From positions 11,238,001-11,302,000 of the forward strand of contig NC_133030.1 of assembly GCF_048771995.1 (NCBI RefSeq): 64,000 nt of DNA, given 5' to 3'. The notes beneath the pieces are model-generated. The model was given only the letters and a program-made list of their open reading frames with translations. It searched no databases and was not told the DNA's origin. Positions within the stretch are counted from its first letter, which is position 1. Every line of letters begins with the position of its first letter. Origin of the DNA: Taeniopygia guttata. Its lineage: Eukaryota; Chordata; Aves; Passeriformes; Estrildidae. Positions 34,135 to 44,445 of the stretch are shown here, piece after piece. The position numbers and the translations under genes are program-made.

Positions 34135-35055
34135 ATGGAGGTGACCACCGTGTCCCCATCTGCCATCTCACCCACTGAAGGAGCTGATTTGTGTGAGACA
34201 GATATTCCCAGTGTGGCCATTCACATTGTGACACTGCTCATCTGCCTCTGTGGGCTGGCTGGGAACGGGGCTGTGCTCTGCCTCCTCGAACTGAAAATTT
34301 GTAATGATGGCATCTTCACCCTGGCTGTCATTGACTTCCTCTTCCTTCTCCTCACAATCCCCTTCGCCCTGCTCTCCCTGGTGGAGGACATATCCTGCTT
34401 TCCTGTTGTGCCCCTACTGTACCTAAATTTTCTTTTCAAGCTGTCAGTGCTGTCCTACTACTGGGGGCTGTACTGGCTGATGCCCAACACCCCTGTGGTG
34501 TATATGGAAAAGATCTTCCCACTCTGCTGCCGCTGTGAACTTCCTCAGCGCCTGTTTTGGGTGCTGGGCAGTGTCCAATATTGGGCCTTCTTTGCTCTCT
34601 TCACTGTCCTTCCCACGGTGACATCCCTGTGTCCATCAGAGGAACAAGGGCACTGCCGGGCAGCTCTTATCTCCATGTACACCATCATCCTGCTCCTCTT
34701 CGTTGCGCCCATGGTCATTTCCAGCATAATTGATTTCATTAAGGCCAAGCCGGGCTCCCAGCAGCAGCAACCCAAGAGGCGCGACATTGTTACTGTCCTC
34801 ATTGTGCTCCTCACTCTCCTCCTCATCATCTGCGATTTCCTGCAGCAGCTCGGTTACCTCGATGTGCCCTCCCTGGTTTTTTTCCTGTTCCCCTGCATCA
34901 ACAGCAGCTTCAAACCCTTCACCTACTTCTTGGCAGGGAGGTGCTGGAGGCCCTGCTCTGTGCGGTCCCTCCGGCCTTCCCTTCAGAGGGTCTTTGAGGA
35001 GCAAAAAGAAAAAAGTGGCAACACAGATGATCCTGCCATGGACACAATGATCTGA
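34135..35055 (+). CDS. MRGPR-like receptor lacking ERC and NPxxY motifs (unit A)
   Basis: A 306-residue open frame with seven hydrophobic segments, related to Mas-related receptors by TM1 (LAGNGAVLCLL, N44), TM2 aspartate (VIDF, D67) and overall layout. TM3 continues GLYWLMPNTPVVY, so the ERC tripeptide is replaced by VVY (121-123). TM7 reads SSFKPFTYFL, so NPxxY is KPFTY (260-264). Intracellular loop 3 carries SQQQQPKRRD (209-217). There is no N-glycosylation sequon in the short N-terminus. A plasma-membrane location is likely; classical G-protein activation is questionable. The start is chosen because ATGGAGGTGA is aligned in four other copies. AATAAA lies at 35,150-35,155. Confidence 0.85.
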   Translation: MEVTTVSPSAISPTEGADLCETDIPSVAIHIVTLLICLCGLAGNGAVLCLLELKICNDGIFTLAVIDFLFLLLTIPFALLSLVEDISCFPVVPLLYLNFLFKLSVLSYYWGLYWLMPNTPVVYMEKIFPLCCRCELPQRLFWVLGSVQYWAFFALFTVLPTVTSLCPSEEQGHCRAALISMYTIILLLFVAPMVISSIIDFIKAKPGSQQQQPKRRDIVTVLIVLLTLLLIICDFLQQLGYLDVPSLVFFLFPCINSSFKPFTYFLAGRCWRPCSVRSLRPSLQRVFEEQKEKSGNTDDPAMDTMI

Positions 35056-35149
35056 GTCTGTTGGTAGCTCGCCCTGTACTGCTGAGAGACCTTGGGACTG
35101 CTGAGAGACCCTGGGACTGTGGCTGAGGGATTCCTTAAGTCACCTGAAT

Positions 35150-35155
35150 AATAAA
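35150..35155 (+). promoter_or_regulatory. Poly(A) signal AATAAA
   Basis: It lies about 95 bases after the receptor stop, in a segment aligned with the poly(A) signals of the other units. Confidence 0.65.
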
Positions 35156-35207
35156 TATCTAGAGTGACACTCTCCCTGTGCTGGTGCATCCTCACCCCCT
35201 TTCCAGC

Positions 35208-35690
35208 TCGCACTGGGCTCTGATCCGTGCTTGGGAGGCCTCAGCCTTGAGGAGCAGCCCCTGGGCTCAGCTCCTCTGGCGCTGATCACAAAAACCCTCT
35301 GCTCCCAGGAACTGCTGCTGTCCAACGACCTCCTGGGCTTTTATCAGCAGCCTTGGGAATTCTTTTCCTTCCCTGAATGCCACAACATCCCTGCTCTCAC
35401 ACTTTCACAGCAAGCTGCCGGCCCCCAGTGTGGCCAGGGTGAAACATTGCTGTGGCTGCAGCCCATCCCTTGGGGCCCCGTAAGCAGCAGCCCAAAAGGA
35501 GACCCTTGGAGCTCTCCTGGGCCCAGCAGCGCTGAGCAGAAGCTCCCTGGCCCTGGGGCCTCTCCGAGCTGGGATCTCTCCCGTCTGCTGCCCTCGGGTG
35601 ATCCCCGAACGCCGGCGGCTCCTGGGCCGATCCCCCAGGGCTCGAGGCCCAAGCCTTGGCACGGTGAGGAGATGCCAACGGATCTGCAGG
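35208..35690 (+). repeat. Block nearly identical to 50,596-51,078 in unit D
   Basis: I count about four substitutions in roughly 480 bp (CCC/TCC, GCG/GCC, GCC/GCT, AAC/AAT), whereas the flanking DNA and the receptors of units A and D are strongly diverged. It is open in one plus frame but has no ATG. Unit E has lost this block and units B and F do not contain it. Confidence 0.85.
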
Positions 35691-36069
35691 GAGCATTTGC
35701 TTCATATCCACTGTAGACCTGTTAATCTGTTTCTGCACTGGCTCTATCCATGTTTAGCATCCTGTGTTCTCCTGAGGAGCAGAGAGGGGCTGGGCTTTCC
35801 TCCTCCCTCCTGGGTCCTAGAACAATATGGCTAGGATGAGGAGAGACACTGCCGAGTGTCCTTGGTGGAGCGGGGCAGGAGCACGGCTGTTGGGTGGAAA
35901 AGGGGGCCCTGGGGACAGTCTTGGGTGTTGGAGGCAGTTTTGAAGGGCTCAGGAGAGGGTCAGAAGGGGTTGGAGAGGGTCTGGTAGCAGAAACCCCAAA
36001 TCTCCCCACTGGAGGACAGCAGAGCCTGATAGATCACGCTTGGAGTGGAGGAGTGGCTGCAGTCTGGGA

Positions 36070-36145
36070 AAGCTGAGAGATGTGGTAGGATGGGATGAGG
36101 ATGGAGAATGGGGTGGGGATGGGGATGGGGAGCAGGAATGAGCAT
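36070..36145 (+). repeat. Degenerate GGAT-rich tail of unit A
   Basis: Imperfect GGGAT and GGGGAT repeats at the position where units C, D and E carry GGGAT arrays. Confidence 0.75.
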
Positions 36146-36692
36146 GCAACAGGGATAGAATGGAGAGCAGCTCGGCACAGTTTGGCTCTGAGCATGTTTT
36201 GGCAATGATCATGGAGGTATTAACGTATTGGGAGTTGATTCTGAGAAGCACACAGCTCTTTCATCAAGACTGCCAGCGTTGCCAGCATTCCTGTGTCACC
36301 AGTACCTCCAGCATCCCTCTGCTGCTGGAGGGACAATGACCCCTCAGGGAAGAGAAACAAGGAAATGGTAGAAACCATTCCCTTGTAGGGAAGGGAAGGC
36401 AGGCAGAGAATGGACATTCTCCTGGGAAGTAGTGTTTCTAATCCAGAAGAAATTAGGAGCCATTCACAAAGACAAAGACTTTTTTTTTTTTTTCTTTTTT
36501 TCTTTTTGCTTTGTGATAAGAACTCTAAGCCTGTGTAACTCTGACACAGCCAAAGTTGTAAAACCACTTCTGACTGCCCTATGACCCCAGTGAGTCTTGG
36601 GGAGCAACACCAGCACAGGACACAGAGGAACAAGAGTGAGTGAGGAGCTCCAGGTGATCTGGGGACGTTCTTCTGCATAGTACAGACCTGAG

Positions 36693-36800
36693 AGGATCCA
36701 CTTTGGGATATGGATCCCAAAAGAGCAAAAGGTACCAGAAGGCACAGCTCATCTGGAGCTCATCAGACCCCTATGTCTGCTGCTGCCCCACAGGGAACAG
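36693..36800 (+). other. Diverged 5' UTR exon copy of unit B
   Basis: Aligned with the 100-bp exon of units A, C and F. The donor AACAG/GTCAGT is intact; the acceptor side is changed (ACCTGAG) and weaker. Confidence 0.35.
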
Positions 36801-37580
36801 GTCAGTGGAATGTTTTCCTTCCCCCTACCCCACCTTCCTCTCCTCCAGCAGCTGCTCTGTTCCTGCACCCTCTCCCAGTGACCCCAGTGCCCTCCCCAGG
36901 TCCTCTCTCCGCTCCCCTAATGCTGAAATGGGACTGAACAAACTTTATAACACAATGCAAAGCATGAGGAAGCAGGTATTCTTTACCTGCACAAGACACA
37001 GAAGGATCTCTTCTTGTTTTGTGTGTATGGTGAGACTTTACAACAGGTTATTAATGCATTATAACCACATTTGGCATTGAAAAGTGTTGCTTATCTAATA
37101 CATAAACACCGTTTTCCTAGAACTCATTTCCATGCATCCACCTTCTCCTGGAAGTCCTTTTATGATCCTGGAGGCTTATTAAGAGGGGTCTCTGTAGTGG
37201 TCATATTCAGTGGATGCTGCCATATTAAAGGTGACCTTGCCTTGAACTTTTCCTCTGGCCAGGCACTGTTGCTTCTTGTTCCAGAACTTGCCCCAAAACC
37301 CCTAAAGGCCTCCTTATCTGTTTCTGCACTGGTTCCTGCCATGTTTGTCATCCTGTGTGCCAGCCTTTACATCCTTTTATCTTTTTTGCCGATTTACTTT
37401 TGAACAACTACAGAAGAACTGACAACTTTTATCCTCTATGTTATTTATCAGCCTCCTCCCAAACAGCCAAACCTTCCCACCTTCCTCTCACACCCCACAA
37501 TTTCTACCACCCTCTGCCCCTGCACATCTCACTCCTCCCCACTGAATCCTTCCCTCTGCAGGGAGCTGCTGTGGAGCCTC

Positions 37581-37628
37581 ATGGTCCATCCCTGGATTCT
37601 CCAAGCACTGACTCCCCATCCACTCTGA
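37581..37628 (+). promoter_or_regulatory. Conserved 15-codon upstream ORF (unit B)
   Basis: Same peptide and spacing as unit A; the exon starts at 37,562 after TTCCCTCTGCAG. Confidence 0.6.
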
Positions 37629-37671
37629 CCACAGCCAGGGCCACATCCCACCGCCTGCCCAGCGTCCATCC

Positions 37672-38550
37672 ATGGAGGTGAGCACCGTGTCCCCACCTGC
37701 CATCTCACCCACTGAAGGAGCTGATTTGTGTGAGACAGATATTCCCAGTGTGGCCATTCACATTGTGACACTGCTCATCTGCCTCTGTGGGCTGGCTGGG
37801 AACGGGGCTGTGCTCTGCCTCCTCCAACTTAAAAGTTGTAACTATCGCATCTTCACCGTGACTGTCATCGACTTCCTCTTCCTTCTCCTCACAGTCCCCT
37901 CCACCCTGCTCTCCCTGGTGGAGGACATGTCCTGCTCTGCTGTTGTACCTCTGCTGTACCTGAATTTTCTTTTCAAGCTGTCAGATGTCTCCTATTACTG
38001 GGGGCTGTACTGGCTGATGCCCAACAACCCTGTGGTGTATATGGATAACCTCTTCCAGCTCTGCTGCCGCTGCAAACTTCCTCTGCGCCTGATGTGGTTG
38101 CTGAACGGTGTCCAATTCTGGGCCTTCTTTGCTCTCTTCACTGTCATTCCTGCGGTGACATCCCTGTGCCCATCACACCAGCTGGAGCTCTGCCGGGCAG
38201 CTTTCATCTCCATGAACACCATCATCCTGCTCCTCTTGGCTGCACCCCTGCTGGTTTCCAGCACAATTGATTTCATTAAGGCCAAGTGGGGCTCCCAGCA
38301 GCAGCAACCCAAGAGGCGCGACATCGCTATCGCCCTCATTGTGCTCCTCACTCTCCTCCTCATTTTCTGGAATTTCCTGCAGCAGCTCGGTTATCTCAAT
38401 GTGCCCTCCCAGGCTGTTTTCCTGCTTTACTGCATCAACAGCAGCTTCAAACCCTTCATCTACTTCTTGGTGGGGACCTTCTGGAGGCCCTGCTCTGTGA
38501 GATCCCTCCGGCTCTCCCTCCAGAGGGTCTTTGAAGACCAGAAAAAATAA
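37672..38550 (+). CDS. MRGPR-like receptor lacking ERC and NPxxY motifs (unit B)
   Basis: A 292-residue seven-helix frame. TM1 has GNGAVLCLL and TM2 has VIDF. The end of TM3 reads LMPNNPVVYMDN (VVY at 121-123 in place of ERC) and TM7 reads FKPFIYFLVG (KPFIY at 260-264). Loop 3 has SQQQQPKRRD. From about residue 131 to 255 it is almost identical to the 60.6 kb receptor, while TM2 to TM3 and their loops differ at many sites. A TAA at 38,548 ends the tail about 14 codons earlier than in unit F, although the downstream codons still align (ACRNDA), so the tail was recently truncated. The remaining frame is open. A plasma-membrane receptor is inferred; ligand and signalling are unknown. Confidence 0.84.
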   Translation: MEVSTVSPPAISPTEGADLCETDIPSVAIHIVTLLICLCGLAGNGAVLCLLQLKSCNYRIFTVTVIDFLFLLLTVPSTLLSLVEDMSCSAVVPLLYLNFLFKLSDVSYYWGLYWLMPNNPVVYMDNLFQLCCRCKLPLRLMWLLNGVQFWAFFALFTVIPAVTSLCPSHQLELCRAAFISMNTIILLLLAAPLLVSSTIDFIKAKWGSQQQQPKRRDIAIALIVLLTLLLIFWNFLQQLGYLNVPSQAVFLLYCINSSFKPFIYFLVGTFWRPCSVRSLRLSLQRVFEDQKK

Positions 38551-38664
38551 ACTGCCTGCAGAAATGATGCCCCAAGAGAGACAGGGGTTTGAGCCTACTG
38601 ATCCCTTCCACTTCTCTGCTGAAGGACCCCAGGAGAGTGGCGGAAGGATTCCTTGAGCCTCCTG

Positions 38665-38670
38665 ATTAAA
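38665..38670 (+). promoter_or_regulatory. Poly(A) signal variant ATTAAA
   Basis: About 115 bases after the stop, at the same relative place as in units C and F. Confidence 0.55.
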
Positions 38671-40044
38671 CAATATCCACGGGATCACCCTCACCATGGT
38701 GATGTATGCCTGCAGGAGAAGGGAGCAGGAGCATTGCCTTGGGTGATTTTTGAGGGATGCTCTGAAGGAAGCACATTGGAGCACAGCTTTCCTCCTCCCT
38801 CCTGGATCCACATGGCTCCAGGCAGTGCAGCTGGGCTCAGTGCTGTTCCCCAGCTCTATTCCCCATGGAATGACCCTCATGGCCTTGGCCCCAGGGAATG
38901 AACTCCATCTCCTTTGGCTCAGCAGATGAGTTTCATGGTGTTTTCAGGGAGCTCTTGCCGGCAAAGAAGGGGATGTGTTAAACCCTGTTAAGCCCTGGGG
39001 ACACACCCAGCATGTGGTGTCGGAGATTTCCCAAATCCCTGCAGGGCTGGTGCCCCTCGATGGCAGGAAAGGGGTTGGGATCACACGGAGCATCCTTCCC
39101 CTTCTGTCCTGCAGAGACAGCCCTGCATTCCCAGCTGATGGGATTCCCAGCTGATGTTGACAGCAGCACTGCAGCTGAGGCAGCCAATTGGTGCCCTTAT
39201 TCTGTTAAGTTCTGTGCGGCCTTGGTTTCGTTTCAATTATGTCAGGTTGAGATTAAAGGTTTAAAAAACTGCCGATTTTTATAAAAGAGTGATCCTATTT
39301 GGATGCATTAGAAGGTCCGTGTTGCTTTGTCCCAACTGCTGCAAAATTGAGCACTGAATTTCTTGAATAAACAACATCCAGGCTTCACTGCAGAGCCTGT
39401 CTCTGGTGAACAGTGTCCAAAATGGCTCATTTCCTTCTTTCCTTACTTTATCCCATTGCAAAGCCTATGCCTTGTCTGTGAGCAGGGCAGTACCTGTCTC
39501 ATTCCAGAGCCCTTCCTAAGGCACATCCCTGCAATGGTTGGGATGATGTTGGCAGTGCCAGGATCTCCTCATTCCTCCTGGGAGAGACCTGGCCAGCAGC
39601 CACAGCTATTGCTTAGAGGGAAGTTGTCCCTCCTTTTCCCACTGCCTTAAATCCAGGGGAAACCAACATGCCAATGCTTCTGGAAAGGGAAGTGAGAGGG
39701 AAAGTTGTGGATGCTGATGCTGAGTCAGGCTTTGGAGACACAATTGAGAGAGAAAGTTTGACAGAGAAGAGAGAGACTTTGACATCTGAGAGGCTTTTCT
39801 CTCCCTGTCTCCCTTTTCCCTGTCCATTGCAAAGCAGAAACTTTCCATGGTGCAACCTCTTGTCCAGGGAAGAACAACTCAGCCAGGGGGTTTCTTTCAA
39901 GGTAAGTGCAGGAGGATCATGATCCTTCAATGTATTTTTTCTACTTTCCAGCACCTTCCTTGTCTCCTGTGTCACCCAGGCCACTCCCTACCTCAGCATC
40001 CTTTCAAAAGAGCAAAGATTTCAAAGCAAAAGTTTTCCTGAGTT
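38671..40044. other. 3' flank of unit B, no gene
   Basis: Unique non-coding sequence shared with unit F (61.57-63.17 kb), including GGAAGTGAGAGGGAAAGTTG and the TTTCCATGGTGCAACCTC block. Nothing coding is recognised. Confidence 0.6.
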
Positions 40045-40125
40045 TCCCTGCCCATGGCAGGAGGAGAGATGGAATGAGATGATCTCTATGGTTCCTTCCA
40101 ACACAAACCATTCCATGATGATTCC
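40045..40125 (+). mobile_element. CR1 3' end, shared with unit F
   Basis: Short sense CR1 terminus (CTGCCCATGGCAGGAGG to ACCATTCCATGATGATTCC). The paralogous copy is at 63,640-63,698. Confidence 0.75.
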
Positions 40126-40204
40126 CCATGTTATTCAGCATCCACCCCAGGCAGGAGTTCCCCTGCTGCACACAGCACCAGCCTGACAGAGCTCAAGGAG
40201 CATT

Positions 40205-40330
40205 TGCACAATGCTCTCAGGCACAGGCTGGGATTTTTGGGATGTCCTGTGCATGGCCAGGAACTCAAGTGTATGATTCCTGTGGGTTCGTTCCAACTCT
40301 GGATATTTATAATTCTATTTCATGATGACT
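40205..40330 (+). mobile_element. CR1 3' end (divergent), shared with unit F
   Basis: Sense terminus of the variant with GGGATGTCCTGTGCATGGCC and TTCCAACTCTGGATATTTAT. The paralogue is at 63,775-63,900. It overlaps the C-terminal end of the pseudogene below. Confidence 0.7.
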
Positions 40331-41283
40331 CTGATGAGTCTCTGATGGTTCCACTGTGTTGTCCCTATTCCCTGGCTCTGACACAACCACAAATTCCCTC
40401 TGGAAAGCAACACTAACAGAGGGGCTGAATTCCTTTGCACAGCTCCCAGCCAAGAAGTAAATCAGCGGGCGGGCACTGCTGTTGGCTCAGGCAAGCAGGA
40501 CAGAGGTGCTGAGGGCAACGACAGAGAAGTCAAACACCCTCAGCAAGAGCCAGTACCCAAAATCAGCGGTGGAGAAGGGGAAGGAGACAACAGGCAGCAG
40601 GAGCAGGGCCCAGAGCTTCCCTGGGGGCTGTTTCCATGAGCAGCACAGGAGCCTGGCCAGCAGGGCAGAGCAGAACAAGTCAAGGTGAGCACAGAGGAGA
40701 GGCAGCTCAGGACCAAAGCCATGAGCGCCAAAGGGCAGAAATTGAGGCTGACAGTGAGCAGGAAGGAGAGCAGCCAGAGCAGGGCACACAGGAGCACCGG
40801 GAAGCGCTGGGAGCAGTGGCAGGGCAGCTGGACACGGGGAGCACAAACAAAGCTGTCACAGCACTGGGGGCTGTCAGAGAGGAGACAGTGGCAGTGAAAG
40901 CCAAGGGGATGGTGACCTTCAGGCCAGCTGTCACACGCCACAAGCCAGCTGGTGGCAGAAGCTCTCTGGGACAGAAAATAACCCCAGGGCGATGGTGATG
41001 GAGAGCAGGAAGATGAAGCCAGCCATGGCCAGGCTGAGAACACAGGTGGTGAGGGGGTTCCTGCAGCTGTGGAAGCCAAGGAGCAGGAGCACAGCCCCAT
41101 TCCCACCATTCCACACAGGCACAGCAGCAGCAGCAGCGTGGAAGGCTCTTTGCTCCAGTGCCTGTTGTCACTCTTGGTCCAGTTGTCGTGGTTCTCATTC
41201 CAGCTTCCTTTGGATGCCTTCCCACCGGGCTGGCTCCAGCAGGCAGGGCTGGCTCCCTCCCTGGCACGGGACAAAGTGCTCAT
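40307..41283 (-). pseudogene. MRGPR pseudogene
   Basis: A Mas-related receptor spread over several minus-strand frames. The start (ATG at 41,281-41,283) gives MSTLSRAREG and a long N-terminus with an NWT sequon. A frameshift near 41,110 leads to TM1/TM2 (GNGAVLLLLGFHSC, then LAMAGFIFLLSIT). A stop and frameshift follow near 40,935. TM3 to TM5 are split over two frames (VTIPLAFTATV; ALLWLLSFLLTVSLN). TM6 (KLWALLLLPVVSFPFS) is in another frame, and an in-frame stop precedes TM7, which reads NSSARPLIYFLAGSC. At least three frameshifts and one stop are present. It is more like canonical MRGPRs in layout than the plus-strand family. The first bases of its duplicate appear at the right edge of the window. 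Confidence 0.88.
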
Positions 41284-42790
41284 TGTGACACCTCTGCTGC
41301 TTCTCCTTGCCCTCACACACCTGGAGGGGTGACACACAGAGACACCACAGCAATGCTGCTGTCCCCCAAACGTGTCTTTTCCCATCTTTTCTCACCCACA
41401 GCTTCCATGTGGAGCAGCACAGGGAGAGGCGAGGGACAGGACAGTAGGCAAGTAGGATGTGGGAGCCTGGTCTGGTGTGCCTGGCACAAAAGCCAGGGAG
41501 ATACCTCCTTCCTGGCTGTGGACAGGACAGAGCTGGAGGAGGAAAACAATTGGAGAAGGAAAAGATTGCCCATGGAGATAGCAGAGAGCAGATGGCTTTG
41601 GGATGGATGTGACCTGGACTCTCAGGTGTCAGGTGATATCACTCAGCTGCTGTAGCATTCCTTCAGGAGGACACTCCTTTGAATATTCCCTCCAATTTCC
41701 CACAGTATTTATCACTTTTAATTCCCTACAGATCTCAATTCTCCTCCCATAATTCATAACCAGGCTCCACCCAATGAGGGGGCACTGATTAAGCTGAACG
41801 AGAAGAGTCTGACCTTGTTTCCTCTCTCAGCCTGGAGAACTTCACCGCAGTGCACTCACATCTCCTCACACACACCAGCTGCTGTCCCTGGGGCGGGATC
41901 TTCAGGAGCTTCCCTGGAATGGTCACTTGGGAAAGGGGAGCGAAGCCCGCGGGGTGAGCCCGAGCAGCGTCCGGCGCGGGCTCTGTCCCAGCTCCTGCCA
42001 CAGCCCCCTGTTCTCCGTGCTGGCTCGTGTTCTCCAGGGCTCTCACTAACAGGGAACTAGTTCAGAGCCTGGGACGGGATCAGGGCTCTGCTTTCCATCT
42101 GCTCTTCACTCTGTCCAGGGACTGAGGAACAGGAGAGAGCCTCAGCAAGGAGACCTAAGGGAAAAGCAGTTTGTCTCCATGTCAGCTTCCTCTTCTGTTT
42201 CTAAAGGAACCAAAATCCTCAAATCTTGTATTCTGAGCTGCCTGAACTTGCCCCATATCATTCCAGGGGTGGCTCCTTAGGACACAGCAGCACAAATGTC
42301 CTGTGAAACTTGGATTTCCAGTCCAAATCCCATTTTCCCACTTATATGCCTCAATTTCAGTGGTCATGGACCTTCACCATGCTATTTCTATGAGGATTAA
42401 TGCAATAATAAATTCTGTGCCAGAGATGGAGGCACAGGCACACAGAGGGATGATTTAGGATTTCAGCAATGTAATTTCTGCTGTGAAAATCAAATCAATG
42501 TTTATTTGATGGTTTTAATCCTTAGAAATCCTTGCAGGTCTCCCCTGAGTCAATGTATACACTCCCTTGGCAGTCAGACTGCAGCCTACAGTGAATTCCA
42601 GGAATTCCTAGAAAGGTGAGTTGAGATTATTCCTACCCTGATATGTGCCTCAGGAGTCTGCGATGAGCCTGCTGGAAACTGTGGGCCCTGAGACCAGAAT
42701 TGTCACCTCTCTCCCCTGCTGACACCACATATGTGTCCCCAGCTATGGATTCTCAATCTCCCACAGCCCAGTCCTTTCAAGGGCAAACAC
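41284..42790. other. Non-coding junction between units B and C
   Basis: No gene is seen. A moderately GC-rich part (41,880-42,060) could be old promoter sequence of the minus-strand pseudogene. Homology to the unit A upstream flank starts near 42,170. Confidence 0.5.
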
Positions 42791-42794
42791 TTCA

Positions 42795-42972
42795 TGATCC
42801 AGGAGATGATGGGGCTCCAGGAGAGGTGGAGAGGGATGTTGGACAAGGACCTGGAGTGACAGGATGAGGAGAATGGCTTCCCACTGAGAAAGAATGGGTT
42901 CAGATTGGATATTAAGGAAACATACTTCCTTGTGAGGGTGGTGACACCCTGGCACAGGTCGCCCAGAGGCAT
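42795..42972 (+). mobile_element. CR1 fragment, shared with unit A
   Basis: Paralogue of 32,195-32,372 with the same 3' truncation point (CAGGTCGCCCAGAGG). Confidence 0.88.
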
Positions 42973-43010
42973 GAGGTCAGGTAAAAAAAACCAGAAATGC
43001 TCCCATGTCT

Positions 43011-43036
43011 GAGGAGGAGGAGGAGGAGGAGGAGGA
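43011..43036 (+). repeat. (GGA)n run
   Basis: About eight GGA units; the paralogous run in unit A (32,408-32,424) is shorter. Confidence 0.85.
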
Positions 43037-43754
43037 GCCATAATGAAGGGCTGGAAAGAGGATCACAGCACTCCAAATCATGGTCCCTAGTAGCTTTCAT
43101 TGCATCATCAAGGGGATTGGCAGTAATCAGGCTGGGCTCTAAGTGCTGATAGCCTGGCTGCAAGAAACTGAGTGCTGTCCTTCCCTTGGGCTGTGTCAGC
43201 CTGCACTGGAATGACAGAAATAGGAATTCTCAGCTCAGTTTTCTTTATTGAAGCCAGGGAAGTTTTTGGCAACGATCCCAGATCTCTTCCCAGAATGGGA
43301 GTTGTTTCTGAGAAGCAGCCAAATGCTTCAGCAGTGCTGTGAGCACTCGCAGCACTGCCAGCAGTCCAGTGCCACCAGCACCACCAGCAGCTCTCTGCAG
43401 CTGCAGGGACAGTGACCCCTCAGGGTAGGGAAATGAGGAATGGCAGAAACCTGCGAGAGAGGGAAAGCATTTGGAGACTGTCACATTTGGAAGACTGTTT
43501 CTAGTCAGGAAGAAATGAGCTGCCATTCAAAGAAATCTGCATGTCAAGATATTTCCACTCTGGCAGAAAAAAAACCCAAGACAAACAACTCTGAGGAAGT
43601 GAAATTCTGACGTAGCCAAAGATTCAATTTCCGATTCTCCCACCAAGCCTTGCGAAACAACGGCGGGACAGGGCACAGAGAGGAGCCAGCAGGACAGGAC
43701 TGGGGAGCTCCTGGTGATCTGGGCACTTTCTCCTTCATGTCACTGACCTGGCAG

Positions 43755-43854
43755 GAGCCGCTGCAGGACATGGATCCCAAAGGAGCAAGAGGTTCCAGGA
43801 AGCGCCGCTGATCTGCACAGACCCCTTTGCCTGCTGCTGCCCCACAGGGAACAG
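43755..43854 (+). other. Probable 5' UTR exon copy of unit C
   Basis: 100 bp between a CTGGCAG acceptor and a CAG/GTCAGT donor, nearly identical to unit A. It precedes a pseudogene, so similarity here reflects duplication rather than use. Confidence 0.4.
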
Positions 43855-44445
43855 GTCAGTGGAATGTTTTCCTTCCTCCCTGCCCCACCTTCCTCTCCTC
43901 CAGCAGCTGCTCTGCTCCTGCCACCCTCTCCCAGTGATCCCAGTGCCCTCCCCAGGTCCTCTCTCTTCTCCTGTGAATCGCAGCTGTATCCTAATTCTGA
44001 AATGGGCCTGAACAAACTTTATAACACATTGCAAAGCATTTGGAAGCAGAAATTCTTTACCTCCACAGGACACATAAGGATCTCTTCTTGTATTGCATTT
44101 GTGATGAGCCTTTACAACATGTTATTAATGCATTATAACCATATGTAGGCATTAAATAGTGTTGCTCATCTAATGCATAAACACCATTTTCCTAGAACTC
44201 ATTTCCATCCACCTTCTCCTGGGAGTCCTTTTATGATCCTGGAGTTTTATTAAGAGGGGTCTCTCTGGTGGTTACATTCAATGAATGCTGCCATATTACA
44301 GGTGACCTTGCCTGGAACTTTTCCTCTGGCCAGGCACTGTTGTTTCTTGCTCCAGAACTTGCCCCAAAACCTCTAAAGGCCTCCTTATCTGTTTCTGCAC
44401 TGTTTCCTGCCATGTTTGTCATCCTGTGTGCCAGCCTTTACATCC

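Larger units (their letters stand above)
31580..36230 (+). repeat. Tandem duplication unit A (receptor at 34.1 kb)
   Basis: By eye this unit is homologous in order to units B-F: UTR-like exon (33,143-33,242), intron block (33,440-33,890), receptor coding exon, 3' flank and a G-rich tail (35,755-36,140). Boundaries are approximate. The 35,208-35,690 part is almost identical to unit D, unlike its flanks. Confidence 0.85.
36235..41760 (+). repeat. Tandem duplication unit B (receptor at 37.7 kb)
   Basis: Homologous to unit A from CTGAGAAGCACACAG onward. It additionally contains the 3' region 38.7-40.4 kb, shared with unit F at 61.6-64.0 kb, and the minus-strand MRGPR pseudogene. Boundaries are approximate. 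Confidence 0.85.
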
